Origin: an uncultured Lachnospiraceae bacterium
Lineage (GTDB): Bacteria; Bacillota; Clostridia; Lachnospirales; Lachnospiraceae
Assembly (NCBI GenBank): GCA_948468325.1
Contig: CAOKHR010000001.1
Span: forward strand, 1 to 38,986
Direction of reading: 5' to 3'
Length of the DNA: 38,986 nt
Positions 30,136 through 38,986 of this stretch are shown here, one piece after another. A model generated the notes under the pieces. That model was not told the DNA's origin. It did not search any database and worked only from the letters and a program-made list of their open reading frames with translations. How positions within the stretch are numbered: the first letter of the stretch is position 1; each line of letters starts with the position of its first letter. The translations under genes were made by a program, and so were the position numbers.

Positions 30136-31776
30136 TTATTTTTTATTATGCAGAAGGTGCGCTTTTTTTGCGATTCTTACAAGTCTGTCTCCTTTCGGAA
30201 AAATGCGGATCTGTTCTTCACCTACCGCACCGATTTTCAGAGCGGCTGCTGCATATACGATAACGGCAGCCACGATAGATACGGCCAGGCAGACTGCATT
30301 ACTCTCAACCAGCATATTTAATCCCATATAAACGCCCTTTGCGCAAATTCCCATAAGCGCTGCCGCTATCGCCGGAAGTAAAAACATTGTCTTAAAATCT
30401 TCTTTTACGCCGATACAGCGCCGAACGGAAAAACTGTTTAAAATGCACATCAGCCCGGAATATACAATCAGACAGATCACAAGCGCATATATATCTAACT
30501 CCGTAAACATCAGCAGTACAATTAAAAGTACTGTCTGCACTGCCAGCGCAATTGCAGCATTCCGGACAGGAAGATTTACTTTGCCAATGCCCTGCAGAAT
30601 CCCGTTTGACAAGGTAGATAAAGAATAAAATATCACCGTTACAGCAATCATCATCAAAAGCCCGGACGCCAGCTCTAAAGAATCCGGCTGCGGAAACAAA
30701 AGCTGCATAATCGGCCGGGATAATACGGCCAGCCCTGCTGCACAGGGAATCGCAATCAGCATGGTTGTCCACATTGCATTTGAAACTTTTTCTCTTGTCC
30801 CCCGTCTGTCACCCAGCGCGCTGCTTTTCGAAATGGCAGGAATCATTGCGGAAGAAAGCGATGCCGCAAGCGCAATCGGTATATTGATAATTACCATAGC
30901 TTTTCCTGCGAAAACACCGTAAGAAGTCGCTGTCTCCGCCAGCGTAAGGCCTCTTCCATTCATCATTACTTTTGAATATACGGTCTGATTAAAAGATGTA
31001 CTGAAATTGTAGATAAAAGTACTCAAAATAATCGGTGTTACTGTACTTAACATACCCCGAAAAATATCTCCGTATGTATCGGTATATTTGTGCCTGTCCC
31101 TTTTTATCCTGTCACGAAGCATTCTGCGGTTCAGCAAATATACAAGCAGCATAAACAACAGTGCAACCGCCACGCCGCTTCCCGTGCCAAGTGCGCTTCC
31201 CGCAGCTCCGTAAATAGCTTCTTTTGTACTTCCCTGACCTTTTACCATATCAATCAGCATATGCGCCGCAACAATACTGATTACGGCGTTTAAAATCTGT
31301 TCCACAATCTGGGAAAACGAAGTCTGGACCATAGAGCCATGCGCCTGAAAATACCCGCGCAGCACACCGGCAAAGCCGGAAAGAAATATCGTCGGCGAAA
31401 ATACTCTTAGGACAACGGCTGCCTCTCCTTCCAAAAACAATCCAGCTCCAAAAAAGGTAAAAAGACTCGCCGCCCCGCCGATAATGCAGACATATATCAG
31501 GGCACAGAAAAAAATCCGGTGCGCATTGCGATATTCCCGAAGCGCCAGTTTTGCAGCTATAATTTTTGATACTGCAGAGGGTATGCTGTAAGAAGAAATC
31601 AACAGTATAATTGTATAAATGTTGTATGCAGAAGTATAGTACCCGTTTCCTTCGTCTCCGATAATGCTTGTAAGCGGACTTCTGTACAAAATTCCAATAA
31701 TCCGGCAGATAATCCCTGCTGCGGCGAGAATTCCCGCCTGCTTCAAATAATTATTTCTGGTGCTTTTTTTTGCCAT
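30136..31776 (-). CDS. MOP-family flippase (SpoVB/MurJ-like)
   Basis: A 546-residue polytopic membrane protein with about 14 helices of the multidrug/oligosaccharidyl-lipid/polysaccharide flippase superfamily. The start region NNYLKQAGILAAAGIICRIIGILYRSPLTSIIGDEGNGYYTSAYNIY is typical of the SpoVB/YtgP/MurJ branch, so lipid II or another undecaprenyl-linked precursor is the likely cargo; the exact substrate cannot be assigned from sequence. Start 31776 follows AGAGAGG by five bases. It is the first gene after a near-consensus promoter and appears to head the operon leading into the ATP synthase genes. Confidence 0.88.
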   Translation of the reverse strand: MAKKSTRNNYLKQAGILAAAGIICRIIGILYRSPLTSIIGDEGNGYYTSAYNIYTIILLISSYSIPSAVSKIIAAKLALREYRNAHRIFFCALIYVCIIGGAASLFTFFGAGLFLEGEAAVVLRVFSPTIFLSGFAGVLRGYFQAHGSMVQTSFSQIVEQILNAVISIVAAHMLIDMVKGQGSTKEAIYGAAGSALGTGSGVAVALLFMLLVYLLNRRMLRDRIKRDRHKYTDTYGDIFRGMLSTVTPIILSTFIYNFSTSFNQTVYSKVMMNGRGLTLAETATSYGVFAGKAMVIINIPIALAASLSSAMIPAISKSSALGDRRGTREKVSNAMWTTMLIAIPCAAGLAVLSRPIMQLLFPQPDSLELASGLLMMIAVTVIFYSLSTLSNGILQGIGKVNLPVRNAAIALAVQTVLLIVLLMFTELDIYALVICLIVYSGLMCILNSFSVRRCIGVKEDFKTMFLLPAIAAALMGICAKGVYMGLNMLVESNAVCLAVSIVAAVIVYAAAALKIGAVGEEQIRIFPKGDRLVRIAKKAHLLHNKK

Positions 31777-31817
31777 AAAAGACCTCTCTTTGTCTGTCTG
31801 CAAATTTCCTATTCTCC

Positions 31818-31846
31818 ATTATAGTGAATCCGACAGTACTAGTCAA
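31818..31846 (-). promoter_or_regulatory. Strong promoter at the head of the flippase-ywlC-upp-atp operon
   Basis: TTGACT (31841-31846), a 17-bp spacer and a perfect TATAAT (31818-31823) on the minus strand, about 42 bases before the flippase start. No comparable terminator or gap is seen until 20278-20313, so about 11.5 kb may be read from here, although internal promoters cannot be excluded. Confidence 0.85.
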
Positions 31847-31861
31847 ATCTTACCTTTTATT

Positions 31862-32803
31862 TTACCAGCAGTCTTTATATACCCGAAGTACATTTTTATA
31901 AAATATTTTCTCTATTTCACTTGTCCCAAACCCTCTTTTTCTAAGCTCTGCTTCCAGAAATTCTATTTTCGAACAGTCCCGCATTTCACATACGCCGCAA
32001 AATCCGTCAAAATCTGATCCCAGCCCCACACAGTCAATTCCGCCAATACAAATCATATATTGTATATGATCTGCGATACGGCTTACACTGCTGTAGTATA
32101 TGTCATTTTGCAAAGGTCTGTTTTCCAGAAAAAGCCCGTAATAATTTATGCCGATTATGCCGCCGCTTTCTGCAATCTTCCGTATCATATCATCCGTCAG
32201 ATTCCGCTTATGGCTGCACAATTCCCTGGCATTGGAATGGCTTGCCGCAAAAGGACCTTTTGCATGGCGGCATACATCATAAAACCCCTTATCCGGCAAA
32301 TGCGACACATCCGGTATCATGCCAAGTTCCTCCATTTTTTCCAGAAAAGCAATTCCTGTCTCTGTCAAACCGCCATTTTGATTCAGTGAATTGGCATAAT
32401 TCCAGGTAAACGTCATCATCCGGACGCCTTCTTTATAAAATTCCTCCAGTTTCTTTAAATCTCCCTCGCAGATTTCACCTTCTTCTAAAGTAAGCACAGC
32501 AGATATGCGCCCTTTTTTCTGATTCTCTTCAATTTCTTCCACCGTCTTTACCTGGCCAATCCAAACTGCATTTTTCTGCATTTCTTCCAGAAACAGTGCA
32601 ATCTGTTTTTTTGCGGCCAGATATGGATGCTCTTCTTCTCCAATATCTGTAAATACGGCAAAGTTCTGCAAAAGATAACCGCCCCGTCTTAATTTATATA
32701 AATCTACCTGTAAATGATTTGAGAGCAGACTATTCTGCTCCCCCTTTTGTCTCCTCTTATAAAGTTCTGAAATTGTATCGCAGTGCATATCTGCTGTCAG
32801 CAT
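31862..32803 (-). CDS. M19 family dipeptidase
   Basis: A 313-residue zinc dipeptidase of the renal/membrane dipeptidase family. The metal-binding motifs are present: DMHCDT at residues 5-10 (His7, Asp9), LEEGE with the bridging Glu, SHLPDKG, AASHSNAREL, and GLGSDFDG near the end. Family members cleave dipeptides, including ones with a D-residue. There is no signal peptide, so it should work in the cytoplasm. GGAGG is right before the start. It follows the NlpC/P60 gene by nine bases, fitting stepwise breakdown of imported cell-wall peptides. Confidence 0.94.
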   Translation of the reverse strand: MLTADMHCDTISELYKRRQKGEQNSLLSNHLQVDLYKLRRGGYLLQNFAVFTDIGEEEHPYLAAKKQIALFLEEMQKNAVWIGQVKTVEEIEENQKKGRISAVLTLEEGEICEGDLKKLEEFYKEGVRMMTFTWNYANSLNQNGGLTETGIAFLEKMEELGMIPDVSHLPDKGFYDVCRHAKGPFAASHSNARELCSHKRNLTDDMIRKIAESGGIIGINYYGLFLENRPLQNDIYYSSVSRIADHIQYMICIGGIDCVGLGSDFDGFCGVCEMRDCSKIEFLEAELRKRGFGTSEIEKIFYKNVLRVYKDCW

Positions 32804-32812
32804 AAAAACCTC

Positions 32813-33682
32813 CTACCATATACTGCCCGCTTTTAAAATTGACTCCGCCAGATCAGCCCTGTAATCTGCGTCTTTTTTGGAAAGACTGTTGATTACACAT
32901 GCGAAGCTTTTTTCATTTCCCGTTGCGTGAATATATTTTAAATTTCCTAAATAAATTGCAACATGCCCCGGAAAATACAGTAAATCCCCCGGTTCTGTCT
33001 GCTCCATCCTAATTTCATGCACCGGATAACCCGATTTTATTTTTGCATCGCGGTAAATGACGATTCCGTTCATCAGATAACACATAAACGCAAGGCCCGA
33101 GCAGTCTATGCCTTCCGCGGATTTTCCCGCCCACCGGTACTGTGTTCCCAGATAATTTTTTGCCCTGGCGGTAAGGCTGTTCTGAAATTCTGTTTTTGAA
33201 AACATATTTTCTTTGCTCTGACGAAGAAAATATGTTTGGGGTTTTTCATCATAAAAAAATTTGTCGTTTTCTTTTCTGTATTCTAAGAAAATGCAGGGTA
33301 CAAATCCCTCCTTTCCATCTGCCAGGCGCACTTTTCGGTATCCTTTTTGGACTTCAGGCAGTTCCGTTAGAAAGCTTCCTCTGTTTAATGTATAAATAAC
33401 GCGGCTGTGCACATCCGGCTCTTCTAATATATCTGCAAATGCGCTGCTGATAAATACCGTCTGCCCGCTTTCGTCTCTTCTTTTGAGATCCTCCGGTGTA
33501 CAGCGCCAGACAGCTTCTTTTTTCAGATAGCCTCTGTAACCATAATGTGTCTCAATATCCAGTATCCCTCTGATTTCTCCCAGAATCCTTACGGCCCATC
33601 CCATAAACAATTCATCCACATGGGACATCCCGTCCTTTCCGTACAGCCAGGCTGACGGTTCTGTTACAATCCCTGTTTCCAT
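32813..33682 (-). CDS. NlpC/P60 peptidase with SH3-like domains (YkfC-like)
   Basis: A 289-residue cysteine peptidase. Two SH3b-like segments (about 5-60 and 75-135) precede an NlpC/P60 domain (about 170-285) with Cys194 in GIDCSGLAF, His240 in GHVAIYLG and His252 in IHATG. There is no signal peptide, unlike secreted wall hydrolases, but like Bacillus YkfC, which cleaves the gamma-D-Glu-diamino acid bond of recycled muropeptides. Paired with the M19 dipeptidase, this suggests cytoplasmic peptidoglycan recycling. The ATG has only a weak GGGAAA site; a TATAAT lies at 33713-33718 but with no clear -35. Confidence 0.88.
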   Translation of the reverse strand: METGIVTEPSAWLYGKDGMSHVDELFMGWAVRILGEIRGILDIETHYGYRGYLKKEAVWRCTPEDLKRRDESGQTVFISSAFADILEEPDVHSRVIYTLNRGSFLTELPEVQKGYRKVRLADGKEGFVPCIFLEYRKENDKFFYDEKPQTYFLRQSKENMFSKTEFQNSLTARAKNYLGTQYRWAGKSAEGIDCSGLAFMCYLMNGIVIYRDAKIKSGYPVHEIRMEQTEPGDLLYFPGHVAIYLGNLKYIHATGNEKSFACVINSLSKKDADYRADLAESILKAGSIW

Positions 33683-33811
33683 ATCAATTTCCCATACAAT
33701 TCCCTTATTGCCATTATATGAATCATACGGGAAAGTATACCTTTAGGGACAACTCCGCAGGAGTTTGTCATAATGGGATACCCTGGGCATAATATCTTTT
33801 TCAGTTCAAAA

Positions 33812-33837
33812 GGGCCGCCGCATAACTGCGGCAGCCC
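33812..33837 (-). terminator. Terminator of the GH95 gene
   Basis: An 11-bp GC-rich stem (33812-33822 and 33827-33837) with a TAAC-type loop; one pair is G-U on the minus strand, and four T follow. It starts nine bases after the stop codon. Confidence 0.88.
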
Positions 33838-33845
33838 CCTGTGAT

Positions 33846-36800
33846 TTATTTCTTTTTGTATATTACTTTTTTGCCTGCACTCTTCATCTTTGTTTTCAGC
33901 TTCCTTAACTGCGCCTTTTTCATTTTCTTTGGATAATAAATCTTACATTTTGATTTAATCCCTTTGAATGCATTCTTTCCTACGCTCGTTGGCGCTTTTG
34001 TACTCATAAAACGGATATTTGCAAGCTTGCTGCACTTATTGAAGCTGTTTGTGCCAATACTTGTTACATTTACTCCAATTACAACATTCTTAAGCTTCTT
34101 GTTATTCTGGAATGCTTTTTTATCAATTGCAGTTACCTTAAAAGTATAATTATCTTTCACAGCTGTCGCAGGAATTGTAAGCTTCGTCTTCTTTTTGCCT
34201 GCTGCCGTCAGTCCGGTTACGGTTACTGTGCCGCTTACAGCGTCTGACTTCGTTACCCTGTACGTGAAATTTGCATCTTCAATCACTGAATCCATAGCAG
34301 GTACTGTATTTTCCATTCCGGTTCCCGGACCTCCTGAGCCTCCCGAAACAGGAACAAGCTTTTGCAATGCATCAGCAAGAGCTTTAAGCGCCAGATCAAT
34401 CTCTGCATCTGATGTATCTGCACTCAGAAGTTTCTTTGCATCCGATAAAGCTTTCGTAACCGCTGCGGCAGATTCTGCCGTGTAGCCGCTTAAATCCTTC
34501 TTTTCCGCTTCTTCAATCTGCTTTCTAAGCATTTCTGTCTTTTCATCAGAAACTTTTTTCACCAGACCTTTTACCGCATTATTCAGTCTTGCTAATACAG
34601 TATCAATCTCCAGCTGTGACGGCTTTCTGGAACCAAGGACTCTCTGTGCATTTTCCAGAGCATCGCGATAATCTTTCACACTTGCTTCTGTATAACCGCT
34701 TAAATCTTTTCCGTCCAGTTCCGCTAATTTTGCGCTCAATGCTGTTTTATCACCGGACGCATCAGCTCTGCTGACAACCCAGATGTCACAGGTTGCCGTC
34801 ATCCCATTCGAAGCCGTAACCGTAATCGCAGCATTTCCATAGCCAACCGCTGTTACCTTACCGTTTTCAACTGTTGCAACTTCTTCATTATCTGACTTCC
34901 ATGTTACCGTTCTGTCTGCTCCGTAATATGGCTGAATATCAGCTATAAGTACAACCTCTCCGCCAGGATGCAGCGTAACGCTTTCTTTTTCCAGGCTAAT
35001 ACTCGTTACTTCTATATTAGAGGTAACCTTAACTGTACATACAGCCTTTTTGTTGCCAAACGATGTCATTGTAATCTCTGCTGTTCCTGTTTTAGATCCT
35101 GCTGTTACAGTACCGTCTGCAGAAACGCGGGCAATCTGCGTATTAGAACTTGCATATGTGATTTCTTTATAAGTTGCATTCGCCGGAGCTACGGATGCTG
35201 TAATCTTCCTGCTTTCTCCAATGTTCAATGTCATTTCGGTATCCGCATTAATTGCTGTCGGGGAAACAACGCCGTCTTTCAAAGCATATACATTAAATTC
35301 CATTGCAGTGATATACTTATTTAAACCTTCTGAACCATTCGTCTCTGTTGCTCGGATCTGAAGCCTGCGCATAGAAATCGACTCATCAAATAACACCGAC
35401 TTCCTCGAAGAATCATATGCCCATGTTCCGCCGTCACCGATTTCTGTAAAATCATCACCGTCTGGCGTTGTACTGAAATACAAACGGTAACGCGTAATAA
35501 ATCCATTTCCTTCCGTACGCGGAACATATTCAAATTTATCTGCACTTACTGTTTCTCCAAAGTCAATTGTAAATTCATTCCGCACGCCCGGATCTGCAAT
35601 CACAGGTTTTTTATCGTCTGAAGAATAATTGCTGTGCCACCAGTTTGTTTCGTTGTCATCAATTGCATTTCCTGCAGGCCCGTCTGTTCCTCTGTTTTCT
35701 TCACTTCCTGCCGTTGCGGTCCACTTTGCTTTATTTAGCTTTTCATAAGCATCCGTTTCCCATACTGCCGTCAGTGTCACATCATTTCTGGGTACCGTAT
35801 AACTGCCGCCTGCCGTATAAGTTCTTTTTCCGTCATTCCAGCCCGCAAATTTATAACCTGTTACTGTCGCATCGCATGCAGGAAGCGTATAGCTGTCTCC
35901 GCTCATCTGCTGCACTGCTGCCGGAAGCTCACCGCCGGCAGTCGTTTCTTCTGAACGGAACGTAATTGTTACCTGCTTTTTTATACTGGTTATATTGGCT
36001 ATGGCAACTGCAGAATATTTTCCTTCTTCTCCGTCTTTTACTGCCGCAACACGGTACCTTACATCTTCATCAAAATCAAGTCCTTTTGTATCTGTATAGG
36101 TAGTCACTGTCACATCTGAATTGTTGATTTTAACAAAATCCGTATTATCCTTACGATATACGTTATAAGAATCTGCTCCTGCCACTGCATCCCAGGTAAT
36201 TGTTACATTGTTTGTATTTACAGCTGCCGAAACATTAGTAGGAGCATCCAGTCTGACTGTTTCTTCAACGCCTTCACCGAAACCGGTAATGGTATAAGTT
36301 TCACCTTTTACTGTTTCAAAAGAAACACGTTCTTTTTCTTCATCTGCATCAGGAGTAACTGTAATTATATTGTTATGAGAATCTTTTACTGTTACGTTAT
36401 TTCCTTTGATTCCTTTACACTGAACAACACATTCTCCACCGTTTTTGGACTCAATTTCAACAGATGTTGCTTTTCTGCCTGTCCAGTCAATCTTCAGTTC
36501 AAAATTACCTCTTGCCAGAATTCCATCTACAGAACCAGTGCTCCACTCCTCGGGAAGGGCAGGAAGTATGTTAATATAGCCTGCGTTGCTCTGCATTAAC
36601 ATTTCATTTACACCTGCTGTATATCCGAAATTTCCATCAATCTGAAATGGTGGATGCGTATCCCAGAGATTCGGATAAATTTTTGTTTTTAATAATGATT
36701 CAACTGCTCTGTAAGCTCCGGCTCCGTCACCGACTCTCGCCCAGGCATTGATTCGCTGTCCAAGCCCCCAGCCTGTAGTTTCATATCCACGATAAGTCAG

Positions 36801-38846
36801 GGATACCGTCGCAGCATCACTATATTCTTTATTTTCTACGGAAATAAGATCTCCCGGATATAACGCCAGCAAGTGTGACATATGACGATGTTTTTCCTGG
36901 CTGACAGTTGTCTCATTAAACCACTCCTTAATCTGACCGCTGTCACCAATCTCAATAGGCGCCAGTCTTTTCTGCTTTTCTTCCCACTCAGCTCTTAAAT
37001 CTGCATCTACGCCAAGAATCTCCGCTGCTGTAATAGTATCTTCAAACAACTGCCAGATCAGCACGTTTTCATATACATTTCCTAACGTTCTGGGTCCCCA
37101 TTCCGGTGAATATGCCGGAGCAGATACTAAACGGGTGCTTTCTGTTCCGTCTTCCAATGTAATTTTTACACCACTGTCTACCAGCAGCTGGGAATAAAGA
37201 ATTGCTTCCTCTTTCATCATCGGATAGATATTCTTCCGCATATATTCCGTATCACCCGTATACTCATAATACTCCCAGCAGTTCTGTAAAATCCACGGCA
37301 CACAGGATGGTGACCAGCCCCAGTCAAAACTCCAGCCCGGACATGTCCAGCCAAGCGGTGTTGTCTGTGTATGTGCCGAAAATCCATTGGCCTCTCCAGG
37401 TTCACTCTTAATTCCAAAATAACACTCTGCCGTCACACGGCCGGGTTCCCTTAAAGATTCCACATAATCAATCAGAGGCGTTGCACACTCTGCAAGATTA
37501 GAAGAATACGTAGGCCAATAATTCATCTGAAGATTTACATTAATATGATAGTCGCTGGACCAGGGAACATCTGTAGTTCTGTTCTGCCATACACCCTGTA
37601 AATTCGCCGGGAGATCCCCTTCTCTGGAAGATGCAATTGTCAAATACCTGCCGTATTGATAAAGCAAAACTTCCAAAAGACGTTTTTCTCCGGCTGACGC
37701 ACTGTTGTTTTTATATGCAGTAAGCAATGCGTCTGTTGGCTTATCGGAAGAAACCTGGCCAATATCAAGATCCAGCCTGCCGTATAATCCCTCATAATCC
37801 GCTAAATATCTTTCTTTTACTTTATCAAAGCCCATATCTGATGCATTATTTACATCCTGCGCCACACTTTCCGCAAGCTCTTCGTCTGTTTCTCCGGTAC
37901 GGTATTTTGGATATTCATTTTTATAATCTGTATCGGCAGATATGTAAATTACTACTTCTCTGGCATTTGCAATATCCAACGAGCCTTCTGCTTCTCCTTC
38001 GGCAACTATCCCGTCTGTTTCAACTTTCAGCAGAGAATTCATTTTCATCTGATTATCCTGCATAAAACCTGCCATCTCTATAGTACCTGCATCCGGATCT
38101 ACTGTATAAGTAACATCTTTACCTTTTTGGCTGTTGAGTATATTTCCGTCATTATCTGCAGGAAACCGGACATTTAATCCAAGTGTTTTTTCCGTTGCGG
38201 TCAGCTTCATCACAAGGACATTATCCGGATAGCTGATAAAATATTCTCTGTGATAGTCTGTATCTCCAATAGAAAAATCAACATTGGCAATTCCTGTTGT
38301 CAAATCCAGATTACGTTCATAATTCTCTTTGCTCGATGCATTTAAATCTTTAAAGGTCAGATAAATATCTCCCCAGGACTGATATTCGCCATATCCATCA
38401 CTCAATCCTACAAGCCCCCCACAAAGATTAGTGGCTTTCGAATCCTCACCCGCTAAAAATGCATCAACAACACTCTGATACGTTCCGACCTTATTTTCGA
38501 TGTTTCCACCGTTATAATTCGGTCTTTTTTCACTTGGTCCGCCGTTCCACAAGGTCTTCTGATTAAATGTCAGCCTTTCGTTTACAATTTCCCCATAAAC
38601 ATTGGCTCCCATAAAACTATTGCCGATTGGAAGCGTATGCTGTTCCCAGATGTTATTTTCGCCTGACTGACCGCCCTGGCTTGCCGGTTCATCATACCAC
38701 AGCTTCAGCGGAGTTTCTTCCTGCGCTCCTTCACCGACTCCCGTTTGCTCTGCTGGTTCTGCCAATAATGCCGTCGGAATGGAAGTCACCAGCATAGCTG
38801 CCGATAAAACTGCTGAAAATATTTTTGTAACTGTTTTTATCCGCAT
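33846..38846 (-). CDS. Secreted multidomain GH95 alpha-L-fucosidase
   Basis: A 1666-residue secreted enzyme predicted to release alpha-1,2-linked fucose from mucin, blood-group or milk glycans by inversion. In order: signal peptide (1-29); GH95 (about 45-855); Fn3 (865-950); a Listeria-Bacteroides-type repeat (958-1030); F5/8-type C / CBM32-like module (1035-1188); two Big2 domains (1192-1275, 1278-1358); two FIVAR domains, each with DLSGYT (1365-1428, 1435-1497); Gly/Ser linker; BspA-like repeats with a lysine-rich end (1515-1666). Catalytic residues by analogy with Bifidobacterium AfcA: Asn436 and Asn438 (HINVNLQMNYW), Glu582 (YSPEWGP) and Asp737 (FQIDGNFG). No LPXTG. Some GH95 enzymes act on alpha-L-galactosides, so substrate is not certain. 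Own promoter and terminator. Confidence 0.93.
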   Translation of the reverse strand: MRIKTVTKIFSAVLSAAMLVTSIPTALLAEPAEQTGVGEGAQEETPLKLWYDEPASQGGQSGENNIWEQHTLPIGNSFMGANVYGEIVNERLTFNQKTLWNGGPSEKRPNYNGGNIENKVGTYQSVVDAFLAGEDSKATNLCGGLVGLSDGYGEYQSWGDIYLTFKDLNASSKENYERNLDLTTGIANVDFSIGDTDYHREYFISYPDNVLVMKLTATEKTLGLNVRFPADNDGNILNSQKGKDVTYTVDPDAGTIEMAGFMQDNQMKMNSLLKVETDGIVAEGEAEGSLDIANAREVVIYISADTDYKNEYPKYRTGETDEELAESVAQDVNNASDMGFDKVKERYLADYEGLYGRLDLDIGQVSSDKPTDALLTAYKNNSASAGEKRLLEVLLYQYGRYLTIASSREGDLPANLQGVWQNRTTDVPWSSDYHINVNLQMNYWPTYSSNLAECATPLIDYVESLREPGRVTAECYFGIKSEPGEANGFSAHTQTTPLGWTCPGWSFDWGWSPSCVPWILQNCWEYYEYTGDTEYMRKNIYPMMKEEAILYSQLLVDSGVKITLEDGTESTRLVSAPAYSPEWGPRTLGNVYENVLIWQLFEDTITAAEILGVDADLRAEWEEKQKRLAPIEIGDSGQIKEWFNETTVSQEKHRHMSHLLALYPGDLISVENKEYSDAATVSLTYRGYETTGWGLGQRINAWARVGDGAGAYRAVESLLKTKIYPNLWDTHPPFQIDGNFGYTAGVNEMLMQSNAGYINILPALPEEWSTGSVDGILARGNFELKIDWTGRKATSVEIESKNGGECVVQCKGIKGNNVTVKDSHNNIITVTPDADEEKERVSFETVKGETYTITGFGEGVEETVRLDAPTNVSAAVNTNNVTITWDAVAGADSYNVYRKDNTDFVKINNSDVTVTTYTDTKGLDFDEDVRYRVAAVKDGEEGKYSAVAIANITSIKKQVTITFRSEETTAGGELPAAVQQMSGDSYTLPACDATVTGYKFAGWNDGKRTYTAGGSYTVPRNDVTLTAVWETDAYEKLNKAKWTATAGSEENRGTDGPAGNAIDDNETNWWHSNYSSDDKKPVIADPGVRNEFTIDFGETVSADKFEYVPRTEGNGFITRYRLYFSTTPDGDDFTEIGDGGTWAYDSSRKSVLFDESISMRRLQIRATETNGSEGLNKYITAMEFNVYALKDGVVSPTAINADTEMTLNIGESRKITASVAPANATYKEITYASSNTQIARVSADGTVTAGSKTGTAEITMTSFGNKKAVCTVKVTSNIEVTSISLEKESVTLHPGGEVVLIADIQPYYGADRTVTWKSDNEEVATVENGKVTAVGYGNAAITVTASNGMTATCDIWVVSRADASGDKTALSAKLAELDGKDLSGYTEASVKDYRDALENAQRVLGSRKPSQLEIDTVLARLNNAVKGLVKKVSDEKTEMLRKQIEEAEKKDLSGYTAESAAAVTKALSDAKKLLSADTSDAEIDLALKALADALQKLVPVSGGSGGPGTGMENTVPAMDSVIEDANFTYRVTKSDAVSGTVTVTGLTAAGKKKTKLTIPATAVKDNYTFKVTAIDKKAFQNNKKLKNVVIGVNVTSIGTNSFNKCSKLANIRFMSTKAPTSVGKNAFKGIKSKCKIYYPKKMKKAQLRKLKTKMKSAGKKVIYKKK

Positions 38847-38886
38847 ATTTTCTCCCTTCTCCTTTCAAAATTGTATATATATGTTT

Positions 38887-38915
38887 AGTATATCACAGAA
38901 AATACAAATTTTCCA
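38887..38915 (-). promoter_or_regulatory. Promoter of the GH95 gene
   Basis: TGGAAA (38910-38915), a 17-bp spacer ending in TGA and TATACT (38887-38892) on the minus strand, an extended -10 type. It leaves a leader of about 35 bases before the ATG, which has GGAG/GGGAG sites. No CcpA-type operator was recognised. Confidence 0.68.
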
Positions 38916-38986
38916 CTTCCTTTTTGTGAATTCAGGGTTGTTTCATGAAGAACTTTGACTTGGCTGTACCCGAGACTTCTTTCCTA

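Noticed and set aside
33748..33769. Imperfect hairpin (GACAACTCC / GGAG-T-TTGTC) between the GH95 terminator and the NlpC/P60 gene, considered as an operator or second terminator.
   Set aside because: It has a bulge, only a three-base loop and no U-run on either strand; nothing else supports a function.

Overview
The window looks like a chromosomal segment of a Gram-positive anaerobe of the Clostridia, most likely a gut Lachnospiraceae (Mediterraneibacter/Ruminococcus gnavus-like). This is inferred from purine-rich Shine-Dalgarno sites, a veg gene, a SPOCS-domain gene, the ywlC - phosphatase - upp - atp gene order, a sodium-type ATP synthase c subunit, and two very large secreted glycan-active proteins ending in BspA-like leucine-rich repeats. 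Nearly every gene is on the minus strand; only plsC and ridA are on the plus strand. No rRNA, tRNA, CRISPR array, insertion sequence or prophage was recognised.

Region by region (window order). 1-1411: 5' part of a SPOCS/DUF3794 gene, veg with a near-consensus promoter, and a Uma2-type nuclease gene. 1441-5286: a secreted 1281-residue SGNH esterase with a sialidase-type lectin-like module. 5436-6746: a PrcB-like membrane-anchored protein and plsC. 6715-9143: murF and ddl, for cell-wall precursor synthesis. 9306-11494: an HTH/TPR regulator, a 4Fe-4S flavoprotein and ridA. 11573-17700: a five-gene cassette in transcription order secreted two-cysteine protein, solute-binding-like protein, ABC ATPase, ABC-2-like permease, lipoprotein. 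17701-18225: a gene-poor, regulation-rich 525 bp spacer. 18226-20212: a coiled-coil protein, a small conserved protein and a nitroreductase. 20375-31776: a probable 15-gene operon running from a MurJ/SpoVB-type flippase through ywlC, an LMW-phosphatase-like gene, upp, comEB and the complete F1Fo ATP synthase genes. 31862-33682: a cytoplasmic NlpC/P60 enzyme and an M19 dipeptidase, likely muropeptide recycling. 33846-38846: a 1666-residue multidomain GH95 alpha-L-fucosidase.

The two large secreted enzymes suggest a host-glycan (mucin or milk-oligosaccharide) feeder: one removes terminal fucose, the other probably removes O-acetyl groups, perhaps from sialic acid. They share a lysine-rich C-terminal repeat module and no LPXTG signal, so they may be held on the surface in the same way.

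The best candidate for something undescribed is the 11.5-18.2 kb block. A small secreted protein is followed by an intercistronic hairpin, then a solute-binding-like protein joined to an exporter-type ABC system rather than an importer. Upstream, the spacer holds two divergent promoters sharing a -35 region, a predicted 66-nt folded RNA ending in a U-tract, a 12-codon ORF with a strong ribosome-binding site, and a 48-bp perfect palindrome that begins at the -10 box of a further strong promoter. All assignments come from reading the sequence and recalled family motifs; no database search was run.
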